Below the pieces are notes generated by a model, which made no database searches, was not told the origin of the DNA, and was given only the letters and a program-made list of their open reading frames with translations. DNA of 5,949 nucleotides, from contig JAUIKB010000389.1 of assembly GCA_030430975.1 (NCBI GenBank), positions 1 to 5,949 of the forward strand. The letters run 5' to 3'. Source of the stretch: Polyangia bacterium. Lineage in GTDB: Bacteria > Myxococcota_A > Polyangia > Polyangiales > Polyangiaceae. A program made the position numbers and the translations under genes. The stretch's first letter is position 1. Each line of letters opens with the position of its first letter. Shown piece by piece: positions 1 through 4,978 of the stretch.

Positions 1-1
1 C

Positions 2-349
2 GGCATCGAGATCATCAAGTTCTGGTTCTCCATCAGCAAGAAGACGCAGCAGAAACGCTTTGCCGCACGACGAGACAACCCGCTGAAGAACTGGAAGGTG
101 AGCCCTGTCGACGAGCGCGCGCAGGAGCTTTGGGACGCCTACACCCATTACAAAGAGCTGATGTTCAGCCGCACCCACACGACGTTCTGCCCGTGGGTAA
201 TTGTGGAGACGAACAAGAAGCACAAGGCGCGTCTGGAGAGCATCCGCTTCGTGCTGTCAAACCTGCCCTACGAGGGCAAGAAAGACGCCGACGTCGACCT
301 CTACCCCGACCCCAATGTCGTGGCGCGCTACCACCGCCTGACGGAATAG
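2..349 (+). CDS. ppk2: Polyphosphate kinase 2 (PPK2 family), C-terminal part, 5' end outside window
   Basis: PPK2 enzymes transfer phosphate between polyphosphate and nucleotides in the cytoplasm; many use polyP to make GTP or ATP from the diphosphate. The visible 115 residues read in one open frame from base 2 to a TAG stop. They carry the family's C-terminal signature: a KFWFSISKKTQQKRF segment (residues 6-20 of the visible part), then RRDNPLKNWKVSPVD (23-37), a YTHYKELMF helix, a TCPW-like FCPW motif, and KKHKARLESIRFVLSNLPY. This order matches PPK2 proteins, which are normally about 260-300 residues long, so more than half lies upstream, including the Walker A and B motifs. An ATG or GTG inside the visible part is not the true start. 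Whether it prefers ADP, GDP or AMP cannot be told from this fragment. The gene converges on the small ORF at 351-587, with one base between the stop codons. The family call is secure; the substrate is unknown. Confidence 0.9.
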   Translation, partial: GIEIIKFWFSISKKTQQKRFAARRDNPLKNWKVSPVDERAQELWDAYTHYKELMFSRTHTTFCPWVIVETNKKHKARLESIRFVLSNLPYEGKKDADVDLYPDPNVVARYHRLTE

Positions 350-350
350 G

Positions 351-587
351 CTAGCGGCCGGCCGAGGCGCGCATGCGCCCGGCCCACAACAGGAACTCAA
401 GCAGTCGCGCCCTCTCGCGCCATGTGAACTCAAAGAACGACTGGCGGTCCAACGAAGCAGCAGGGGTTCCCCAATAGGTCTCGATGCGCCACCGCAGGTA
501 AGGGCTCGCCCAGGGCTTGAGCCGCGAACCGCGAGTGGAATCCCAGAGGAAAGCTGCTGCGGAGAGCAGTTCGCGAAGGGGCGGCAT
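351..587 (-). CDS. Small Trp/Arg-rich protein of unknown function, translationally coupled to VWFA protein 1
   Basis: I do not assign a function. The 78-residue product is basic and aromatic, with six tryptophans, including YLRWRIETYWG in the middle and FFEFTWRERARLLEFLLWA near the end. The second segment could form an amphipathic helix. There is no signal peptide and no convincing membrane span, so it is probably cytoplasmic or a peripheral membrane protein. The ATG at 587 shares its A with the TGA stop of the upstream VWFA gene (TGATG), the usual arrangement for translational coupling. A GTG three bases earlier (590) is the alternative start and would add one residue. No clear Shine-Dalgarno sequence precedes it, which fits re-initiation by ribosomes finishing the upstream gene. 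From memory, similar short proteins with an LRWRIETY-like core occur in Acidobacteriota, but this was not checked. The coupling and the dense W/R pattern argue for a real gene. Confidence 0.7.
   Translation of the reverse strand: MPPLRELLSAAAFLWDSTRGSRLKPWASPYLRWRIETYWGTPAASLDRQSFFEFTWRERARLLEFLLWAGRMRASAGR
360..384. other. Hairpin just after the ppk2 stop, inside the end of the opposing small gene
   Basis: GGCC (360-363) pairs with GGCC (381-384), and GGCGC (366-370) pairs with GCGCC (375-379) around a GCAT tetraloop, with a small internal loop between the two stems. It begins 11 bases after the ppk2 stop codon. No T-tract follows on either strand, so it is not a classical intrinsic terminator. 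It could stabilise the ppk2 mRNA 3' end or slow polymerase, or it may simply reflect GC-rich coding sequence for the last residues of the opposing gene. Confidence 0.3.
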
Positions 588-1537
588 CACTCGGCAAAGT
601 AGCCCGGTCGGTGCCGGACCGAATTCTTCTTGGCCTTGCCGGTAAGCTTGATCTCGATTTGGCGGAAGCCTTTGCTTTCGAGATCCTTCGGCGTGTAGGT
701 GATGGTGTACTGATTGCGGATGTCGAAGGCGATCTGCTTGGTCAGGCTCAGTACTTCGTCCACCGTCTCGGGAAAGTACGACGGCCCGCCGGTTGCGCGC
801 GAGATGTACTTGATGGCCCGCTGCGCCCGCTTGGCCGACCCGCGCTCTTCTTCGCCGAGGAGGCCGATCGAGTAGATCGTGGTTGCGCTGTCCTGCGTCT
901 GTAATTCGCGTACGAGCGTTTCGAGATCGGTCTTGGGATTGCTGGCGTTGTCCTCGCCGTCGGAGATCACCAGCAGCACGCGCTTGTCGTGCTTGGCCTT
1001 CTGCTTCATGTAGTCCAGCGACGCCTGAATCGCCAGATACATAGCCGTGCCGCCACGCGAGTCAATACGCTGCAGCCCGTCCTGCATGCGAGCGATGTCG
1101 TTGGTGAACGGCGCGTCAACAAAAAACTCGTCGTTGAAATTCACCACGAAGACTTCGTCCTGAGGGTTCGACGCCTTCACAAAGTCGAGCGCCGCGGCGT
1201 TCACGCGCAAGCGCTTGTCGCGCATCGAGCCGGAGTTGTCGACCAGGATGCCGACCGAAACCGGCACGTCTTCGCGTTGGAACAGCTTGATCTGCTGGCG
1301 CTCGCCGTTTTCGTAAATCTCGAAATCTTCTTCAGTGAGGTCAGTGACGATGCGCTCGTTCTTATCGGCGACCGTCACGTGCAAGACAACCAGTTCGGTG
1401 CCGCCAGTGAACACCGGCACCGTGCCTTCTTGGTCGCGGTTGGTTGCAACGCTCTGAGCCTGGCTGCCGCCCAGCATCAGCGAGACGAGCAGCAGAAGCC
1501 CTGAGCCCTTGCGAACCGCGTGAAGAAAAATACCCAT
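587..1537 (-). CDS. Secreted VWFA-domain protein 1 (VWFA-related Acidobacterial family)
   Basis: This is a probable exported protein with a von Willebrand factor A fold, a metal-dependent protein-binding domain. From the ATG at 1537 it has 316 residues. The N-terminus is a signal peptide: a short basic region (HAVRKGSG), the hydrophobic core LLLLVSLMLGG, and a likely cleavage after SQA near residue 27. A short beta-rich stretch follows (LVVLHVTVADKNERIVTDL, then FEIYENGERQ), typical of this family. The VWFA domain covers about residues 94-270. Its MIDAS site looks complete: DNSGS (Asp100, Ser102, Ser104), Thr164 in RGGTA, and Asp193 in VISDGED. The C-terminus (IRNQYTITYTP to RHRPGYFAE) is the family's usual end. 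In-frame TTG (1543) and GTG (1540) are alternative starts; ATG was preferred although none has a clear ribosome binding site. It lies about 49 bases after VWFA protein 2, as the second gene of the operon. The ligand and role are unknown; lipid or covalent anchoring is not apparent. Confidence 0.87.
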   Translation of the reverse strand: MGIFLHAVRKGSGLLLLVSLMLGGSQAQSVATNRDQEGTVPVFTGGTELVVLHVTVADKNERIVTDLTEEDFEIYENGERQQIKLFQREDVPVSVGILVDNSGSMRDKRLRVNAAALDFVKASNPQDEVFVVNFNDEFFVDAPFTNDIARMQDGLQRIDSRGGTAMYLAIQASLDYMKQKAKHDKRVLLVISDGEDNASNPKTDLETLVRELQTQDSATTIYSIGLLGEEERGSAKRAQRAIKYISRATGGPSYFPETVDEVLSLTKQIAFDIRNQYTITYTPKDLESKGFRQIEIKLTGKAKKNSVRHRPGYFAE

Positions 1538-1544
1538 CACCAAG

Positions 1545-1550
1545 ATTGTA
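1545..1550 (-). promoter_or_regulatory. Possible -10 element placed for leaderless expression of VWFA protein 1
   Basis: On the minus strand TACAAT differs from the consensus -10 TATAAT at one position. It ends seven bases before the ATG at 1537, the spacing seen at leaderless bacterial genes where transcription starts at the start codon. The gene also lacks a visible Shine-Dalgarno sequence. No convincing -35 element or TG extension is present, and the gene can equally be read from the upstream promoter, so this remains tentative. Confidence 0.3.
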
Positions 1551-1586
1551 CGCGGCTCGGGGCGGACGCGTTGCCGAAAGCAGCGA

Positions 1587-2621
1587 CTAGCGAGCCGGAG
1601 CGTAGTAGCCGTTGCGGAAATAGGGTCGAAGCTGCGGCATACCGCGAATCTTCTTGATGTCGACCTTCACGCGACGCCATTTGCCGTCGCGATCGCGATT
1701 CTTGGGCACGTAGCCGAGTACGTACTGGTTGCGCAGCTCGATCCCGATCTTCTCCGCCACGTCGGGCAGCTCGTTGATGTTCTCCACCGGGAACTGCCGG
1801 CCGCCGGTCGCCTCAGTGATGTCGTTGAGCAGCCCCGGCCCGGCCAGCTCTTCGGGAGAGCGACCGCGCGAGCCGTAGGGCTCAAAGATGCCGATGGCGT
1901 AGATCTGGACGTCAGACTCGCGAACCAAGTTCTTGATCTCGCGCTCGGTGTAGCGGCTGGAATTGTCGCCGCCGTCGGAGATCACCAGCAGCGCCTTCTG
2001 CGTGTTCTTTGCCTCCTTCATCTTGTTCAGCGCCAGGTAGATGGCGTCGAGCAGGGCCGTGCGGCCCTTGGACTCGATGAAGGTAAGCTGGCTCTGGATG
2101 TCTTCAAGGCTGTCGGTGAACTCCGTCACCATGTCGGGCCGGTTATTGAAGGTCTCGAGAAAGAACTCGTCTTGTGGGTTGGCGGTCTTGAAGAACTGCG
2201 CGACGGCTTCGCGGGCCTTGCTCATCTTCTCGCCCATGCTGCCGGAAGCGTCGAAGACGATGGCGAGCGACAGAGGCGTGTCCTCTGCGCCAAACTGGAC
2301 GATTTCCTGCTCGTCCTTGTCCTCGAAGATCTCGAAATGCTCTTTGCCCAGACCGGTGACCATGCGGCCCATGGGGTCGGTGACGGTTACGTTAATCAGC
2401 ACCAACTCAACGTCGGTCTTGATGATGGAGGCGCGCGTGTCGCGACGCTGTTGCGGATCGTCTTGCGGGCGGGTCTTGAGTTCAACGGTTGCGGACGAAT
2501 CCGCCGTCGTCTCAGAGGCGTCTTGGGGGAGGTTTGCGTCAGCTGCTGAAAGCGAGAACCCAATCAGCAGCCCAAGCGTAAGGATTTGTAGGGGTCTACA
2601 AGCGACTCGCCAATAATCCAC
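1587..2621 (-). CDS. Secreted VWFA-domain protein 2 (VWFA-related Acidobacterial family)
   Basis: This is a paralogue of the downstream VWFA protein and the first gene of the probable operon; 344 residues. An N-terminal export signal is visible: basic start, hydrophobic LQILTLGLLIGFSLSA, and probable cleavage around residues 26-29 (SAADA). A polar, probably disordered linker (residues 30-65, rich in Q, D, T and R) has no counterpart of this length in VWFA protein 1. The beta-rich VELVLINVTVTDPMGRMVTG segment follows. The VWFA domain runs from about residue 115 to 297, with a complete MIDAS set: DASGS (Asp124, Ser126, Ser128), Thr188 in KGRTA, and Asp216 in VISDGGD. The tail IELRNQYVLGYVP to RNGYYAPAR parallels the end of the first protein. 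The start is GTG: no ATG lies in this frame near the N-terminus, and a strong AGGAGG sits four bases upstream. An ATG two bases earlier is out of frame. Its ligand and role are unknown. Confidence 0.88.
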   Translation of the reverse strand: MDYWRVACRPLQILTLGLLIGFSLSAADANLPQDASETTADSSATVELKTRPQDDPQQRRDTRASIIKTDVELVLINVTVTDPMGRMVTGLGKEHFEIFEDKDEQEIVQFGAEDTPLSLAIVFDASGSMGEKMSKAREAVAQFFKTANPQDEFFLETFNNRPDMVTEFTDSLEDIQSQLTFIESKGRTALLDAIYLALNKMKEAKNTQKALLVISDGGDNSSRYTEREIKNLVRESDVQIYAIGIFEPYGSRGRSPEELAGPGLLNDITEATGGRQFPVENINELPDVAEKIGIELRNQYVLGYVPKNRDRDGKWRRVKVDIKKIRGMPQLRPYFRNGYYAPAR

Positions 2622-2624
2622 ATA

Positions 2625-2631
2625 CCCTCCT
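2625..2631 (-). promoter_or_regulatory. Ribosome binding site of VWFA protein 2, unusually close to a GTG start
   Basis: The minus strand reads AGGAGGG, then TAT, then GTG. AGGAGG is a full Shine-Dalgarno match, but it lies only four bases from the GTG, closer than the usual 5-9. It supports GTG 2621 as the start because no other start codon in this frame is nearby. The same DNA contains TATG, whose ATG (2623-2621) opens a different frame that soon ends. Confidence 0.65.
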
Positions 2632-2633
2632 GA

Positions 2634-2665
2634 ACGGCGTGATGTTGTCGGTTAGCGAGCGCCGT
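2634..2665 (-). repeat. Inverted repeat in the 5' leader of the VWFA operon
   Basis: ACGGCG (2634-2639) and CGCCGT (2660-2665) are perfect complements separated by 20 bases. In a minus-strand transcript they would form a 6-bp stem ending three bases before the AGGAGGG ribosome binding site. The long loop makes it a modest structure. It could influence ribosome access but may be chance. Confidence 0.3.
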
Positions 2666-2688
2666 CATGTATCTCACCAACTGCCCGG

Positions 2689-2697
2689 ATTCTAGCA
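2689..2697 (-). promoter_or_regulatory. Extended -10 promoter element for the VWFA operon
   Basis: The minus strand reads TGCTAGAAT: a TGn extension followed by TAGAAT, which matches TATAAT at five of six positions. No good -35 is found 16-18 bases upstream, which is common for extended -10 promoters. Transcription would begin near 2682, giving a leader of about 60 bases before GTG 2621. The element is half of the inverted repeat at 2691-2717. Confidence 0.5.
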
Positions 2698-2717
2698 CAT
2701 GGCCCGAGCGTGCTAGA
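2691..2717. repeat. Perfect 8-bp inverted repeat at the centre of the divergent promoter region
   Basis: TCTAGCAC (2691-2698) and GTGCTAGA (2710-2717) are exact reverse complements with an 11-base spacer, so the half-site centres are 19 bp apart, roughly two helical turns. Such spacing could suit a dimeric regulator. The arms also contain the two opposing -10-like elements, so the symmetry may arise from the promoters themselves. Confidence 0.6.
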
Positions 2718-2719
2718 CT
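2711..2719 (+). promoter_or_regulatory. Possible extended -10 promoter element for pyrG
   Basis: TGCTAGACT holds a TGn extension followed by TAGACT, matching TATAAT at four of six positions, and is the mirror copy of the minus-strand element. No clear -35 is visible. Transcription would start near 2726 and leave a 5' leader of about 169 bases before the first pyrG ATG. No better plus-strand promoter was found between here and the gene. Confidence 0.35.
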
Positions 2720-2724
2720 GGGTT

Positions 2725-2894
2725 GTACCTCCCGTGGGGTACGTTCGAGGACGTGTTCGTCGACCGCTCGACAGTTTCCCAGGGCTCCCATCCATCGGCC
2801 GGATTGTCTCTTTCTCTCTGAAGGCGCCCTGTTGCGTCGACGCCGCCGTTCGTCCCGGGTACGCTGAAGAGCAGAGGGGCGCACGCCCCTCCAA
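2725..2894 (+). other. Structured 5' leader of pyrG
   Basis: This spacer before pyrG holds several potential RNA structures. Right at the predicted transcript start, GTACCTC (2725-2731) pairs with GGGGTAC (2736-2742) around a CCGT loop, including one G-U pair. A second short stem is GTCGA (2759-2763) with TCGAC (2768-2772). A 13-base uninterrupted pyrimidine tract, TCTCTTTCTCTCT, lies at 2807-2819, and a strong hairpin at 2874-2891 abuts the start codon. No intrinsic terminator with a T-run is present, so a Bacillus-type terminator-based attenuator is not supported. A regulatory role is inferred from position only. Confidence 0.4.
2874..2891 (+). promoter_or_regulatory. Hairpin three bases before the first pyrG start codon
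   Basis: GAGGGGC (2874-2880) and GCCCCTC (2885-2891) form a perfect 7-bp, mostly G-C stem with a GCAC loop. The only purine-rich, Shine-Dalgarno-like stretch near the gene (GAGGGG) is in the 5' arm, so the stem would hide it, and the 3' arm ends just before ATG 2895. It has no T-tract and is not a terminator. It could hinder initiation at 2895 and favour ATG 2913, or act as a translational switch. Confidence 0.45.
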
Positions 2895-4625
2895 ATGGGT
2901 GAACCCACAGCGATGACGGTCTCACAGCAATCGAACTCCAACGCGCCGGCCGAGCGGCAAGGCCCCCCCTGTAAATTCATCTTCGTCACCGGCGGCGTTG
3001 TCTCGTCGCTCGGTAAAGGCATCGCCGCCGCCTCGATCGCCAACCTTCTCGAGAGTCGCGGGCTCCGCGTCACTCTCCAGAAAATGGATCCGTACCTCAA
3101 CGTTGACCCGGGTACGATGAGTCCGTTCCAGCACGGAGAAGTCTTCGTTACCGACGACGGCGCCGAGACCGACCTCGACCTCGGCCACTACGAGCGCTTC
3201 ACGCATGCCAAGCTGACCCAGGCCAATAACTGGACCTCGGGCCGCATCTACGAAAAGATCCTCACCAAGGAGCGCCGCGGCGACTACCTCGGCAAGACCG
3301 TGCAGGTCATCCCGCACGTGACCAACGAGATCAAGGCTTCGATTCAGCGCGTGGCCACTCCCGATGTCGACGTCGCCTTGATTGAGATCGGCGGCACCGT
3401 CGGCGATATTGAGTCCCTACCCTTCCTCGAAGCAATCCGCCAGATGCGACACGAAATGGGCCGCGACAATACCGCTTTCGTGCACGTGACGCTGGTGCCC
3501 TACATCGCCGCCGCCGGCGAACTCAAGACCAAGCCGACGCAGCACAGCGTCAAGGAACTGCGCTCGATCGGCATCCAGCCCGACTTGCTGGTCTGCCGCA
3601 CCGAAGGCGATATCTCCCGCGACATCCGCGAGAAGATTGCCCTGTTTTGCGACGTCGCCGGAGACGCCGTCGTCGCGGCCGCCGACGTGGACTCGGTCTA
3701 CAAGGTACCGGTGAAGTTTGCCGAACAGCAGGTGGATGAGATTCTGCTGCATCACCTGCGCATCGACGCACAGCCGCGTCGGCTGGAGCCGTGGCTCGAG
3801 ATGCTCGACCGCCTCGACCACCCCGACTACACCGTCACCATCGGCATCGTCGGCAAATACGTCGACTACGAGGATTCCTACAAGAGCCTCAAAGAGTCGC
3901 TGTTGCACGGCGGGCTGGCCCACCGTGTCCGCGTCGAGGTCCGTTGGGTGGAGGCCGAGAGCATCACCCCCGCCGAAGCCCACCAGCAATTGGCCTCGCT
4001 CGACGGGATTCTGGTGCCTGGCGGTTTTGGCAATCGCGGCATCGACGGGATGCTCGAAGCAATCCGCTACGCCCGCGAGTCTAAGATTCCGTACTTCGGC
4101 ATCTGCCTGGGAATGCAGACGATGGTGATCGAGTTCGTGCGCAATGTTTGTGGCATCGCCGACGCGCACTCAACCGAGTTTGAGCCCGCGGCCAAGAACC
4201 GCGTCTTCTTCAAGCTGCGCGAACTCAAGGGCGTGGAGGACTTGGGCGGTACGATGCGGTTGGGCTCTTGGCCCTGCGTTCTCAAGCCGGGGACGCTAGC
4301 GCATGACTGCTACGGCGAGGACAAGATCGACGAGCGGCACCGCCACCGCTACGAGTTCAATCGCGAGTTCGACGAGCCGATCCAGAGCAAGGGCATGGTG
4401 ATATCGGGCGAGACTCCGGACCACACATACGTCGAGATCTGCGAGTTGCCCGACCACCCTTGGTACCTGGGCTGCCAGTTCCACCCTGAGTTCAAGTCCA
4501 AGCCGCTGGAGCCGCATCCTCTGTTCGCCAGCTTCGTCGGGGCGGCGAGTCAGCGTCGCGCGGGTCGTGACAGCGAACGCAAGCGTAGCGAAGAAGAGCA
4601 GTTCCTGCGAGCCGGCAACCGTTAA
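2895..4625 (+). CDS. pyrG: CTP synthase (glutamine-hydrolysing)
   Basis: PyrG makes CTP from UTP, ATP and glutamine in the cytoplasm, the last step of de novo pyrimidine nucleotide synthesis. The 576-residue product has both domains. In the N-terminal synthetase domain (about 27-295) are the P-loop GGVVSSLGKG (33-42), LNVDPGTMSPFQHGEVFV, and the metal-binding acidic residues Asp95 in DLDLGHYERF and Glu164 in EIGGTVGDIES. In the C-terminal class I glutaminase domain (about 313-550) are the GGFGNRG oxyanion region (376-382), nucleophile Cys404 in GICLG, and His530/Glu532 in QFHPE. Family members are usually about 535-550 residues; the excess is an N-terminal extension before KFIFVTGG and a charged tail after residue 552. 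An in-frame TGA at 2865 and the absence of other start codons leave only ATG 2895 or ATG 2913 as starts. Neither has a clear ribosome binding site. It is divergent from the VWFA operon and probably transcribed alone. Confidence 0.97.
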   Translation: MGEPTAMTVSQQSNSNAPAERQGPPCKFIFVTGGVVSSLGKGIAAASIANLLESRGLRVTLQKMDPYLNVDPGTMSPFQHGEVFVTDDGAETDLDLGHYERFTHAKLTQANNWTSGRIYEKILTKERRGDYLGKTVQVIPHVTNEIKASIQRVATPDVDVALIEIGGTVGDIESLPFLEAIRQMRHEMGRDNTAFVHVTLVPYIAAAGELKTKPTQHSVKELRSIGIQPDLLVCRTEGDISRDIREKIALFCDVAGDAVVAAADVDSVYKVPVKFAEQQVDEILLHHLRIDAQPRRLEPWLEMLDRLDHPDYTVTIGIVGKYVDYEDSYKSLKESLLHGGLAHRVRVEVRWVEAESITPAEAHQQLASLDGILVPGGFGNRGIDGMLEAIRYARESKIPYFGICLGMQTMVIEFVRNVCGIADAHSTEFEPAAKNRVFFKLRELKGVEDLGGTMRLGSWPCVLKPGTLAHDCYGEDKIDERHRHRYEFNREFDEPIQSKGMVISGETPDHTYVEICELPDHPWYLGCQFHPEFKSKPLEPHPLFASFVGAASQRRAGRDSERKRSEEEQFLRAGNR

Positions 4626-4650
4626 TAGAGCCACCGGCGCCAACGGACTA

Positions 4651-4690
4651 CCTGGGGGGAATACTGGGCTGCCGTAAGGGCATCCCCCGG
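4651..4690 (+). other. Nested hairpin downstream of pyrG
   Basis: GGGGGA (4655-4660) pairs with TCCCCC (4683-4688), extended by CC (4651-4652) with GG (4689-4690) across a bulge. Inside it, TGCC (4670-4673) pairs with GGCA (4679-4682) around a GTAAG loop. It begins 26 bases after the pyrG stop and may mark the end of the pyrG mRNA. No T-tract follows, so it is not a standard intrinsic terminator. Confidence 0.35.
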
Positions 4691-4715
4691 CGGCGGAGAT
4701 TCTCGGGTCGACCTA

Positions 4716-4734
4716 CGCTGGGGGCCAGCGAGGA
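4716..4734 (+). promoter_or_regulatory. Hairpin and ribosome binding site before the small membrane-protein ORF
   Basis: CGCTGG (4716-4721) and CCAGCG (4725-4730) form a perfect 6-bp stem with a GGG loop. Immediately after it comes AGGA (4731-4734), six bases from ATG 4741. The stem would leave the ribosome binding site single-stranded. The site supports the ORF being translated. Confidence 0.5.
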
Positions 4735-4740
4735 AGAGCC

Positions 4741-4884
4741 ATGGACGCAGCCGCAGTTTCCAGCATCAGCATCATCGCCGCCGTAGCGGCAGTTTTCCTT
4801 GGCTTGGCAGTCCCTCGTCTCGTCCCCAAACTCTTCGCGCCGGTCAGGGCGCATGCGGAGCGGCCGCAGCGCAAACCCCGGTGA
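4741..4884 (+). CDS. Candidate small membrane protein, 47 residues, unknown function
   Basis: I do not recognise this protein. It begins at ATG 4741 behind a well-placed (G)AGGA site and ends at TGA 4882-4884. Residues 5-24 are a continuous hydrophobic stretch (AVSSISIIAAVAAVFLGLAV), long enough for one membrane span. The rest is short and basic: PRLVPKLFAPVR, then AHAERPQRKPR with many Arg/Lys residues. By the positive-inside rule the C-terminus would be cytoplasmic. It lies alone between pyrG, 115 bases upstream on the same strand, and the convergent cox operon terminator. Co-transcription with pyrG is possible; no convincing separate promoter is visible. At this length chance cannot be excluded, but the ribosome site, clean hydrophobic segment and basic tail together favour a real gene. 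No catalytic motif is present. The hydrophobic segment is not a clear cleavable signal peptide. Confidence 0.5.
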   Translation: MDAAAVSSISIIAAVAAVFLGLAVPRLVPKLFAPVRAHAERPQRKPR

Positions 4885-4918
4885 GGTGGAAGCCTGCAAC
4901 GAGTGGGAAAAAGAGGCG

Positions 4919-4947
4919 AAAAAAGGGCGACTCCAAGGAGCCGCCCT
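4919..4947 (-). terminator. Intrinsic terminator of the cytochrome c oxidase operon
   Basis: Read on the minus strand, AGGGCGGCTC (4947-4938) pairs with GAGTCGCCCT (4933-4924) around a CTTG loop, and a run of six T (4924-4919, the first also closing the stem) follows. The stem is continuous in minus-strand RNA because position 4941/4930 forms G-U. On the plus strand the same pair is an A-C mismatch and no T-run follows, so the terminator points leftward. It lies 31 bases beyond the subunit IV stop, marking that gene as the last of its operon. Confidence 0.88.
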
Positions 4948-4978
4948 CTTGCGTCTGAACTGTTGTCCGTTTGGTTAG

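Noticed and set aside
989..1504. 171-codon plus-strand frame antisense to VWFA protein 1, and a similar 191-codon frame at 2041-2616
   Set aside because: Both lie entirely opposite well-supported VWFA domains and show no recognisable domain, so they are shadow frames.
2710..2916. A 68-codon plus-strand frame starting GTG in the inverted repeat and ending TGA in an ATGA overlap with pyrG ATG 2913, resembling a coupled leader peptide
   Set aside because: The GTG lies within the proposed promoter element, upstream of the likely transcript start, there is no ribosome site, and the composition resembles random GC-rich translation. The ATGA overlap alone is weak evidence.
2564..3100. Long minus-strand frame across the divergent region and the pyrG 5' end
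   Set aside because: It overlaps both the pyrG core and the VWFA signal peptide, spans the promoter region, and resembles no protein family. It is a shadow frame in GC-rich DNA.
3417..4169. 250-codon minus-strand frame antisense to pyrG
   Set aside because: It mirrors the codon structure of the highly conserved pyrG and has no independent motifs or ribosome site; such antisense frames are common opposite GC-rich genes.
4925..4950. The 4919-4947 hairpin as a bidirectional terminator also serving the plus-strand small ORF
   Set aside because: On the plus strand the stem has an A-C mismatch and is followed by CTCTTGCG rather than a T-run, so strong rightward termination is not supported.
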